Positions 43,872 to 51,750 of a DNA stretch of 64,000 nucleotides are shown here, piece by piece. Position 1 is the first letter of the stretch. Every line of letters starts with the position of its first letter. Below the pieces are notes generated by a model. The model was not told where the DNA came from and did not search any database. It saw only the letters and a list, made by a program, of their open reading frames with translations. The translations under genes were made by a program, and so were the position numbers. The stretch is from Paracrocinitomix sp039939375 (GTDB lineage Bacteria; Bacteroidota; Bacteroidia; Flavobacteriales_D; Crocinitomicaceae). The DNA lies in contig JBDVJO010000005.1 of assembly GCA_039939375.1 (NCBI GenBank), positions 124,001 through 188,000 of the forward strand. The letters are read 5' to 3'.

Positions 43872-45926
43872 GTGATTCCTAAGCAAACCATAGACGAAAT
43901 ATTCCAAATAGCTCGCGTTGAAGAGGTGATTGGAGATTTCTTGGTTTTGAAAAAATCAGGATCTAATTTTAAAGCAAAAAGTCCTTTTGTTGATGAGAAG
44001 ACACCTTCGTTTATGGTGTCGCCTGCAAAACAAATTTGGAAATGTTTTAGTTCTTCAAAAGGAGGTAATGTTGTTTCCTTTCTGATGGAGCACGAGCACT
44101 TCACCTATGTTGAAGCTTTAAAGTGGTTAGCGAATAAATATAATATTGAAATTAAGGAAGATCGAGAACGAACTCCTGAAGAAATTCAAGCTTATTCTAT
44201 TCGTGAAAATCTCAGTATAATAAATGAATTCGCTAGAGATCATTTTGCTTACAACCTTAAAAACAATGAACAAGGAAAAGCCATTGGGCTTTCTTATTTC
44301 ATTGAAAGGGGATTTAAAGAGGACATCATTGAAAAATTCCAATTGGGATACTGTTTAGATGAATCTGACGGATTTACCAAGCAGGCCATAGCCAAGAATT
44401 ACAAACTTGAGTTTTTAGAAAAGGCAGGGTTAACCAAAACTAAAGAAGATCGTTCATTTGACTTTTTTAGAGGCAGGGTAATGTTCCCCATCCACTCGGT
44501 GGCCGGAAAAGTACTTGGATTTGGTGGTAGAACACTGAAAGCAGATAAAAAAATTGCCAAATATTTTAATTCACCGGAGAGTGAATTGTATAATAAATCC
44601 AAGATTTTATACGGATTATATTATGCTAAAACGAGCATCATTAAATATGATCGTTGCTATTTGGTTGAGGGGTATACAGACGTAATTTCAATGCACCAAG
44701 CCGGTGTTGAAAATGTCGTTGCCTCTTCAGGAACATCACTTACCGAAGATCAGATCAAGCTGATTAAAAGATATTCAAACAACATCACCATTTTATATGA
44801 TGGAGATGCGGCTGGAATCAAAGCATCTTTTAGAGGAATTGACATGATTCTTTCTCAAGGAATGAATGTGAAAGTGGTTTTGTTTCCTGATGGAGAAGAT
44901 CCAGATTCCTATGCTAAGAAATCTACTGCAGAAGAGCTAAACCAGTATATCGAAGATAATTCTAAAGATTTTATTGTCTTTAAATCTGACGTACTGTTAG
45001 AAGGCGCTGGTAATGACCCCATCAAAAAAGCTGACCTTATCAACGATATTGTTGGTTCAGTTGCGGTGATAGATGACGCCATTAAAAGACAAGTTTATTG
45101 TCGTGAATGTGCATCTATTTTTGGTATTGACGAGCAAACAATCATTCAGGCAGTTAATAAAGTTAGAGTAAAAAGTACCACGTCAAAGTTCAAACGACCA
45201 GATACTAAACCTCAACCCAAACAAAACACTGGGTCAATTAGCGGAGATACACCACCTGAGGAATACGACATCCCGATTGAGGCTATGCTGCCACCTGAAT
45301 TTACAGCACAAGCAACCTCAGCCGGAACAGGTTCAAAAAGATTAGAAGCACAAGAACATGACGTTATTAGGATCCTACTTAGTTATGGTCTTTTTGTTAC
45401 CAACACTGAGCATTTAGAAGTTGATGAAGAAGGAGAAGAAAAAATAACTGCGGTTGAAGTTTCGGTTATAGAGTTTATCATTCATGAATTAGAAAAAGAC
45501 GAAATTGAATTTGAAAACCCCGTGTATCAATCAATTTATAATTTTTTCAGAGAAGGACTTGAAAAAGGAGAGATGTACGGAGAAAAATATTTTATTCAGC
45601 ACGAAGATTTAGCTATTTCATCAAAAGTTGCTGACATTATTTCTAATCGTCATGAGATTTCTCCTAGATGGACTGAGCAAAAGGTCTATACCACCACAGA
45701 ATTAGAAAATTTAGAATTGGCAGTCAAACAATGCGTGTACTCATTCAAAACAGCTAAATTGAGAAACGAAAAAGATGAAATTCAAGCTGAAATAGAAGAG
45801 TTAAATAAAGTAGATACAGATGAATCTTTTCAAGAAATCATGGTACTTTTAGCCCGACAAAAAAAATTAGATCACGTAATTGGTTTATTAACAAATAACG
45901 AGAGTTTAGGTAGAGTAATTCACTAA
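43872..45926 (+). CDS. dnaG: DNA primase with degenerate zinc-binding domain
   Basis: 684 residues starting at GTG (MIPKQTIDEIFQIARVEEV, which aligns with primase N-termini). It lays RNA primers for replication with DnaB helicase. The N-terminal CHC2 zinc finger is degenerate: ligands expected as C, H, C, C are Ser37, Val40, Cys58 and Ser61 (in AKSPFVDEKTPSF and WKCFSSSKGG). The catalytic core is complete, with the TOPRIM glutamate in CYLVEGYTDVIS and acidic pair in ILYDGDAAG. The C-terminal third is acidic and carries the helicase-contact domain. Loss of zinc ligands is, as I recall, usual in flavobacterial primases. The stop overlaps the ATG of the channel gene. Confidence 0.95.
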   Translation: MIPKQTIDEIFQIARVEEVIGDFLVLKKSGSNFKAKSPFVDEKTPSFMVSPAKQIWKCFSSSKGGNVVSFLMEHEHFTYVEALKWLANKYNIEIKEDRERTPEEIQAYSIRENLSIINEFARDHFAYNLKNNEQGKAIGLSYFIERGFKEDIIEKFQLGYCLDESDGFTKQAIAKNYKLEFLEKAGLTKTKEDRSFDFFRGRVMFPIHSVAGKVLGFGGRTLKADKKIAKYFNSPESELYNKSKILYGLYYAKTSIIKYDRCYLVEGYTDVISMHQAGVENVVASSGTSLTEDQIKLIKRYSNNITILYDGDAAGIKASFRGIDMILSQGMNVKVVLFPDGEDPDSYAKKSTAEELNQYIEDNSKDFIVFKSDVLLEGAGNDPIKKADLINDIVGSVAVIDDAIKRQVYCRECASIFGIDEQTIIQAVNKVRVKSTTSKFKRPDTKPQPKQNTGSISGDTPPEEYDIPIEAMLPPEFTAQATSAGTGSKRLEAQEHDVIRILLSYGLFVTNTEHLEVDEEGEEKITAVEVSVIEFIIHELEKDEIEFENPVYQSIYNFFREGLEKGEMYGEKYFIQHEDLAISSKVADIISNRHEISPRWTEQKVYTTTELENLELAVKQCVYSFKTAKLRNEKDEIQAEIEELNKVDTDESFQEIMVLLARQKKLDHVIGLLTNNESLGRVIH

Positions 45927-47074
45927 TGCAGAACCCACTATATTATAAAATAATTGAATTTGAAGGATTAGTTGTTAATCCACTACATATAGTTTTAGGT
46001 GTCTCTCTTTATTTTATTGGATTAATTGCAATTAAATACACACGAAGATTTTTCAAGTCAAAAGAAATCGTAAACAAATCAATTACCACATTAGAAGGAA
46101 AAGAAGTTCCACTTTGGAGACTTACACGACAGTTCATTTGGTTTTTGGTTGTTATTCTTTTTCTGAAGATGCTTCGAATCGGAAATCCTGAATTGGACTT
46201 TCAAAAGATTTTGGCGTTTGAATTTTTTAGATTTGATAAATTCCATATAGCTGTATACCATATTTTCGTTGTTTCTGTAGTGCTAATTGGTGGGCGTGTT
46301 TTAATGAATTTTCTTCGCATCTATCTTCAAAGAAGATTCAAAAAGAGAGAAGGAATTGACCAAGGAACTGAATTCGTTTATTTACAACTGACAAAGTACC
46401 TACTGATTACTGTGGGAATCATAGTAATTATGCGTAGTTTGGGAATTGACCTCAACCTTTTTCTTACAGCCACGGCTTTCTTACTTGTTGGACTTGGTCT
46501 TGGTTTACAAGATATTTTCAAAGACTTTTTTGCGGGACTCTTATTACTTTTTGAAGGATCTGTAAAAGTGGGGGATGTAATAGAAATTGATCGTTTTGAA
46601 GGGAAAGATAATTTTGTTGCTACTGTTACTCAAATCAATATTAGAACTTCTAAAGTTAGAACGAGAGAAGACAAAACCTTAATTGTTCCCAATTCTCATC
46701 TTACCTTTCAAAAGGTACACAATTGGGACGACAAAAATGAATTTACTCGTTTTTCAATTCCGATTTCAGTAATGTATGGCCAAGAACTTGAAATTGTAAA
46801 AAAATCATTGATTGAGGCGGCTATGGCGCATCCAATGGTCAGTAAGAATCATGAAGTAATTGTTCGACTTTTAAACTTTGGAGATAACGGTCTAGAATTA
46901 GATTTAGTTTTCTGGGCAAAAAGAAGCTTGAATATCGAAATCCATAAATCTGATATTAGATTTGAGATTGACCGAAAATTTAGAGAGCACAATATTGAAT
47001 ATCCATATCCTCAGATGGATGTACATTACGATCAGAAAGGACAAAATCAAGAATCAAAAGGTACAATCCTCTAA
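45926..47074 (+). CDS. MscS-family mechanosensitive channel
   Basis: 382 residues: five membrane helices by eye (from about residue 18 to 210), then the cytoplasmic MscS beta domain (VKVGDVIEIDRFEGK, VTQINIRTSKVRTREDKTLIVPNSHL) and alpha-beta tail. The pore helix region is GLGLGLQDIFKDFFAGLLLL, with glycine spacing like the TM3 of MscS. Such channels release solutes on osmotic downshift. The ATG overlaps the dnaG stop (TAATG), an odd functional pairing but clear translational coupling. Confidence 0.92.
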   Translation: MQNPLYYKIIEFEGLVVNPLHIVLGVSLYFIGLIAIKYTRRFFKSKEIVNKSITTLEGKEVPLWRLTRQFIWFLVVILFLKMLRIGNPELDFQKILAFEFFRFDKFHIAVYHIFVVSVVLIGGRVLMNFLRIYLQRRFKKREGIDQGTEFVYLQLTKYLLITVGIIVIMRSLGIDLNLFLTATAFLLVGLGLGLQDIFKDFFAGLLLLFEGSVKVGDVIEIDRFEGKDNFVATVTQINIRTSKVRTREDKTLIVPNSHLTFQKVHNWDDKNEFTRFSIPISVMYGQELEIVKKSLIEAAMAHPMVSKNHEVIVRLLNFGDNGLELDLVFWAKRSLNIEIHKSDIRFEIDRKFREHNIEYPYPQMDVHYDQKGQNQESKGTIL

Positions 47075-47119
47075 AAATCATTTGAATTACTATATTTAAA
47101 AGAATAAAAATCTTTAAAT

Positions 47120-48688
47120 ATGGTACGCGTTATATTTGTTCTAGCATCTTTAGCTATTTCAGCAGGAATCTCAGCCCTTGCTATTTTTCATCACCAATAT
47201 TGGTGGTTTGCCTTTATTTTATTTGGGCCTCTCATCTTAATTGGATTCAAAGACATGTTGCAAAATAAGCATGCTATTAGAAAAAACTTTCCATTAATTG
47301 GGAACATCAGATACATGCTAGAAGCAGTTTCGCCTGAAATTCAGCAGTATTTTGTGGAACGAAGAACAGACGGTGCACCAATCAACAAGAACAGTAGAGC
47401 AATCATCTATCAACGTTCTAAAAACCTGGGAGCTACGCATCCTTTCGGAACAGAAATGGACGTATATGCTGAAGGGTATGAGTTCATTACCCATTCAATG
47501 TACCCTAAGAAGGTAAAAGAAGAACCACGCGTTTTAATTGGAGAAGGTCAATGTTCAAAACCTTATTCTGCTTCTCTTTACAATATCTCTGCTATGTCTT
47601 TTGGGTCTATGTCTAAAAACGCAGTACTTGCCATGAATAAAGGCGCAGCAAAAGGAAACTTTTACCACAACACGGGTGAAGGTGGCGTTTCACCTTACCA
47701 CCTAGCAGGCGGAGACTTGAGCTGGCAGATAGGAACTGGATATTTTGGATGTAGAAACGAAGACGGAACTTTCAATGCCGATATGTTCCAAAAAACAGCT
47801 AGCCACGACTCGGTTAAGATGATTGAAGTGAAATTATCACAAGGTGCAAAGCCGGGTAAAGGAGGAATTCTACCTGGTAAAAAGGTAACGCCCGAAATTG
47901 CAAAAATTAGAGCGGTACCTGTAGGTAAAGATGTGATCTCACCTTCACATCATACAGCATTTTCTGACCCAAAGGGTTTGCTTAACTTTTGCGATCAACT
48001 CAGAGATTTATCAGGCGGTAAACCAGTAGGATTTAAATTGTGCATTGGTAAGGTTGAGGAGTTTGAAGATATTTGCAAAGCAATGAAAGAAACGGGTCAG
48101 TATCCTGATTTTATAGGAATTGATGGAGCTGAAGGAGGGACAGGAGCAGCACCGCTTGAATTTGCAAACAACGTTGGTCTTCCTTTATATGTTGGGTTAA
48201 TAATGGCCGATACTTTATTGAAAAAATATGAAGTCAGAGACAAGATTAAAGTAATTGCATCTGGAAAAGTATTTTCTGGTTTTGGAATCTTTAAAGCGCT
48301 TTCTATGGGAGCAGATTTAACCCAATCAGCAAGATCATTTATGCTTTCTATAGGTTGTATTCACGCTCAATTGTGCAACACAAACACTTGCCCAGTTGGA
48401 GTAGCAACCCAAAACAAACATTTAATGAAAGGATTAAATGTAGAAGACAAATATGTGAGAGCTTATAATTACCATCACAACACAGTTAAAGCATTTCTAG
48501 AATTGATGGGAGCTACAGGGGCAACTCAACCAAGCGAATTAAATACGAACAACATTAAGCGAATGGCAGAAGATGGAGATGTTTGGACGTATACGGACAT
48601 TATTGCCTCTTGGAATATGGTTGAGCGCTTAACAGGAGTAAAAGCAACTGACAAAGCAGGAGTTAAAGCGCCACCAGTTACAGCCTAA
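47120..48688 (+). CDS. FMN-binding glutamate-synthase-like protein
   Basis: 522 residues. Two N-terminal membrane helices (about 5-45) precede a domain matching the central and FMN regions of glutamate synthase: GEGGVSPYHLAGG, HTAFSDPKGLL, GIDGAEGGTGAAPLEF and the 3Fe-4S cysteine set C-x5-C-x4-C in GCIHAQLCNTNTCPVGVATQ. The glutaminase domain and the GltD partner are absent, so it belongs to the stand-alone 'FMN-binding glutamate synthase family', whose reaction is not settled. A strong terminator follows. Confidence 0.9.
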   Translation: MVRVIFVLASLAISAGISALAIFHHQYWWFAFILFGPLILIGFKDMLQNKHAIRKNFPLIGNIRYMLEAVSPEIQQYFVERRTDGAPINKNSRAIIYQRSKNLGATHPFGTEMDVYAEGYEFITHSMYPKKVKEEPRVLIGEGQCSKPYSASLYNISAMSFGSMSKNAVLAMNKGAAKGNFYHNTGEGGVSPYHLAGGDLSWQIGTGYFGCRNEDGTFNADMFQKTASHDSVKMIEVKLSQGAKPGKGGILPGKKVTPEIAKIRAVPVGKDVISPSHHTAFSDPKGLLNFCDQLRDLSGGKPVGFKLCIGKVEEFEDICKAMKETGQYPDFIGIDGAEGGTGAAPLEFANNVGLPLYVGLIMADTLLKKYEVRDKIKVIASGKVFSGFGIFKALSMGADLTQSARSFMLSIGCIHAQLCNTNTCPVGVATQNKHLMKGLNVEDKYVRAYNYHHNTVKAFLELMGATGATQPSELNTNNIKRMAEDGDVWTYTDIIASWNMVERLTGVKATDKAGVKAPPVTA

Positions 48689-48707
48689 AAAAATAAATAC
48701 CTTTTAC

Positions 48708-48741
48708 AAGCGTCTCGGTTAAACTGAGACGCTTTTTTTTA
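48708..48741 (+). terminator. Terminator after the glutamate-synthase-like gene
   Basis: Stem AAGCGTCTC / GAGACGCTT (48708-48716 with 48726-48734) followed by eight T residues on the plus strand. Confidence 0.92.
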
Positions 48742-48768
48742 TGCACTTATTTTTCGTAACTTCTCATC

Positions 48769-49203
48769 ATGGTCATTGAGTTAATAAAACCTGAAGAAGT
48801 CGATAAGTTTATAGAATTAAGGCGGATCTTTGCTGAAGTATTTGAGCAAGACGCTCCTATATTGGATGAAGATCAAATAAAACGAATTAGAGACAACCGA
48901 AGCTTTATTGCTATTGGAGCAACAGTGGGATTTGAGCTTGTTGGTGGTTTAACAGCTCATCTGGTGACGAACTATTATCAAGGCGGCTTGGATTTATTCA
49001 TTTATGATATCGCAATTAAAACAGAACATCAAAGAAAAGGTGTGGGTATAGAACTTTTGAATTTCACAAAGAAATTTTGCAAAGAACACCATGTGAATGA
49101 AATGTATGTTGCCGCTGAAGCAGATGATGAAAATGCTTTATCCTATTATAGAAAAACAGACGGAAAAGAAATAGCAGCTCGCTTTTTTGTTTATGAGATA
49201 TAA
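48769..49203 (+). CDS. GNAT acetyltransferase resembling AAC(3)-I
   Basis: 144 residues. Acetyl-CoA binding motif is AIKTEHQRKGVGIELL (QxxGxG/A type). The opening LRRIFAEVFEQDAPI and the segment VGGLTAHLV ... DLFIYDIAI match the pattern of the AAC(3)-I group of N-acetyltransferases. Many chromosomal relatives are not resistance enzymes, so I give only the fold-level call; the substrate is unknown. Probably transcribed alone: a terminator lies upstream and a perfect hairpin directly after the stop. Confidence 0.82.
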   Translation: MVIELIKPEEVDKFIELRRIFAEVFEQDAPILDEDQIKRIRDNRSFIAIGATVGFELVGGLTAHLVTNYYQGGLDLFIYDIAIKTEHQRKGVGIELLNFTKKFCKEHHVNEMYVAAEADDENALSYYRKTDGKEIAARFFVYEI

Positions 49204-49211
49204 TTTCAAGA

Positions 49212-49237
49212 ACCCTGTCAACTTTCGCTGACAGGGT
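49212..49237 (+). terminator. Hairpin after the GNAT gene
   Basis: Perfect 9-bp stem ACCCTGTCA / TGACAGGGT with an 8-base loop, nine bases after the stop. No U-run follows, so it may be a weak or factor-dependent terminator or an RNA-stabilising hairpin. Confidence 0.55.
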
Positions 49238-49388
49238 CTACTCATAGTTAAAATAACCTTATTTTACTTATGAAGCTTCTCAGATATCTTAACTATTAAA
49301 ATTTTGTATACCAAGTTAAGTCGAAGCAATAAATTTTAAGAAAAATTTGTTCTGAATGACAAGATTTTGTTTTAACTGGTCAGTTTTA

Positions 49389-50039
49389 TTAAAACTCTTT
49401 TTTGTAAGACCTTGAAACAGGGAGTTCAATTTGATTAATAAACACAGATGAAGCCTTTTTTGAAGTGACTTTTTCTTTGTTCACGAGATAAGAACGGTGA
49501 ATTCTTATGAACTGGTCAGATAGTTTCAACTCTAGTTCTTTCAGGTTAATACGCTGCGTGATCTTATCATCCTCGCAATAAATAATTGAATAGACGCCGT
49601 CTGCTTGAACATAAAGAATGTCATTTTCTGCCAATTTCTCTTCTCCTCGGCTTCCAATAATCGAAACAAACCTTTCTGAACTAAGTTTAATTTTGACAAG
49701 CTCTAAGGCCGCAAGTACATCACTTTCTTTAAATGGCTTGGTGATATAAGTAGCAGGTTGGGTCTGAATAGCTTTTCGCATAACCTCTAATTCGTTATTA
49801 GCTGTTATATAAATAAATGGAATATTTTTCTCTTTCAAAAAAGCACCAAAATCAATCCCATTATCCTCATCCGCTAATCTGATATCTAATAAAAAGAGAT
49901 CTGGTTTTTCAGAAATAGCTTCTTTTGCTTCGGCAATGTTTTGCGCCAAAGCAATAGGTAAATATTGATTGTTGATTAGAATATTTTCTAAATGCTCTGC
50001 AACAATCATTTCATCTTCTACTATAGCTACTCTAATCAT
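49389..50039 (-). CDS. LytTR-type response regulator
   Basis: 216 residues. The receiver domain (1-115) has the acidic pocket EDE, phospho-acceptor Asp52 in LFLLDIRLADED, Thr79 and Lys101 (TKPF). The LytTR DNA-binding domain (about 120-216) has YVQADGVYSIIYC and FIRIHRSYLVNKEKVTS. It would bind promoter repeats when phosphorylated. Its ATG overlaps the kinase gene by eight bases, so the pair is one two-component system; regulated genes cannot be named. Confidence 0.93.
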   Translation of the reverse strand: MIRVAIVEDEMIVAEHLENILINNQYLPIALAQNIAEAKEAISEKPDLFLLDIRLADEDNGIDFGAFLKEKNIPFIYITANNELEVMRKAIQTQPATYITKPFKESDVLAALELVKIKLSSERFVSIIGSRGEEKLAENDILYVQADGVYSIIYCEDDKITQRINLKELELKLSDQFIRIHRSYLVNKEKVTSKKASSVFINQIELPVSRSYKKEF

Positions 50040-51636
50040 TTTTCAAATTCATTTTAAATTGAAAACCATTCTCATTCTTAATTTCGTAAGTGCATTTTAA
50101 CTGCCTGCACATCATATCAATCAACTTAGGTTTTTTTCCTTGTGGCAAGCCTTTTCCGTTGTCACTAAAATTAATCTCAGCAAAGCCCTTCATTTTCTTA
50201 ATCATAACACGTACGGTAGCATTTTCGCTTGAGTCTTCAAAAGCATGCTTCAAAGAGTTAACAATCAATTCATTGAACAGAAGGCCAATATAAATTGATT
50301 TAGAAACTCCAAAAACTACTCCTTCTTCTATATCAACATCTAGTTTGATATTTTTCACCTCACATAGCGGAGACAAATTTTCACCTAACGTTCTCAAATA
50401 ATTCGTTAAATCAATTTCACTTTTCTCTTCATTTATGTACATCTGCTGATGTAAAGTCGCAATCGATTCAATTTTTGACGCAATATTTTTCAAAGAATCA
50501 ACTTCTTCATTTTCATGCTTATACATCTCTCTTGAAACCAATGAAACAATTATTTGTAGATTGTTTTTTATCCTATGATTTGTTTCACCGATTAAGAATT
50601 CATTTTCAGCTAAAAGTTTATTTAGGCGTTTGTTTTTCTTGCGAATTACAAATAGGAAAATGAAGAAGATCAGCATAACCCCAACTAAGAATAAAGTTAA
50701 ATTGGACAAGGTCTTTTTTTCAGATTTTTCTTTTTCAAGTAAGATTTTTTGTTCTTGAATTTCAACTTTTTTTCGATCAGCTCCATATTGGGCTTCTAAT
50801 TTTTCCAAATTACTGCCATGAACTTGTTGCATGATCCTCAACTCTTCTCTTAAATAATACCACTTATATTTAAAGGCTAAAGAAGAGTCACCTAGTAAAA
50901 AATAATTTTCAGCTAAGTAATTATAAGTAGGAGCTTTAACAGAAGACCATTCAGTATCAGCAATTCTTTTTTTCAATCGTTCTAAGTAATAAACGGAAGA
51001 ATCCCAAGCGAGCATTTGAAAATAGGTTCTTCCCTTATTATAGGCGGCATTTGCATAATCAAAGCTGTTGGTGTCGAACTGCGTAACCGCCAAATTATAG
51101 TAGTAGACAGAGGTATCGTAAAACCTATATTTTTCATAGATATTCCCTAACTCATTGTAAATGGTTCCGAAATCCATTTTTAACTCATTTTCTTTTGCAA
51201 TTTCAAGTGCTTTAAAACTGCAAAACTTGGCAGAATCAAGTGTCCCAAGCTGATTATAAAAGAATGCTTTTCGGTGAAAGTACCTGCAATTATCTTGATT
51301 TGAATGTTTATTTGAAGGATGTATTAACGAGAACATCTCTCTCGCGTCTATCATCCGATTTTTCATGATATAAAAGTTTGCCAATTCAAGTGTAGCCTTA
51401 AAAAAGAGAACTTCATTATTTAAAATCAAACTATAATTTTGAGCATTAACTAAGGCATCAAAAGCAACAACTTTATTGCCTAGTTCAAGTTGCTTTCTTC
51501 CATATTCTATTAATTCTAAAACTCGTTGTTCATTCGATTTGACCTCTTCTTGCGAGAAAGTTTTAAAACCAAACGAGAACAACAAGCAACTTAAAAAAAA
51601 GATTTTTAGAAATATGCTGCTTGATTTAATTTTCAT
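50032..51636 (-). CDS. Histidine kinase with TPR sensor region (HisKA_2 type)
   Basis: 534 residues: signal or first membrane segment (about 8-28), a TPR-like exported region (about 35-290), a coiled coil, a membrane helix (about 313-335), then the kinase core. The phospho-accepting histidine is in GETNHRIKNNLQIIVSLV, the HisKA_2 signature, and the ATP-binding N box is LLFNELIVNSLKHAFED with G1 DNGKGLP. The second glycine box, usually GLGL, is replaced by KKPKLIDMM, and the lid is short. Stop TAG overlaps the regulator ATG. Signal unknown; the TPR region suggests protein or peptide sensing. Confidence 0.9.
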   Translation of the reverse strand: MKIKSSSIFLKIFFLSCLLFSFGFKTFSQEEVKSNEQRVLELIEYGRKQLELGNKVVAFDALVNAQNYSLILNNEVLFFKATLELANFYIMKNRMIDAREMFSLIHPSNKHSNQDNCRYFHRKAFFYNQLGTLDSAKFCSFKALEIAKENELKMDFGTIYNELGNIYEKYRFYDTSVYYYNLAVTQFDTNSFDYANAAYNKGRTYFQMLAWDSSVYYLERLKKRIADTEWSSVKAPTYNYLAENYFLLGDSSLAFKYKWYYLREELRIMQQVHGSNLEKLEAQYGADRKKVEIQEQKILLEKEKSEKKTLSNLTLFLVGVMLIFFIFLFVIRKKNKRLNKLLAENEFLIGETNHRIKNNLQIIVSLVSREMYKHENEEVDSLKNIASKIESIATLHQQMYINEEKSEIDLTNYLRTLGENLSPLCEVKNIKLDVDIEEGVVFGVSKSIYIGLLFNELIVNSLKHAFEDSSENATVRVMIKKMKGFAEINFSDNGKGLPQGKKPKLIDMMCRQLKCTYEIKNENGFQFKMNLKND

Positions 51637-51750
51637 GCCTTTAGTACTCAGTTTTGTGAAAGTAGAAATAAAATCTATAATCAGGGCTGAATCAGCTCAT
51701 TCTTCCTCACAAAATTGCTATCTTGTACCTCCTTATTTTAACCTTCTGTT

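Noticed and set aside
48769..49203. Aminoglycoside resistance gene
   Set aside because: The AAC(3)-I-like pattern is at fold-group level only; no mobile context, and chromosomal GNAT relatives are common.
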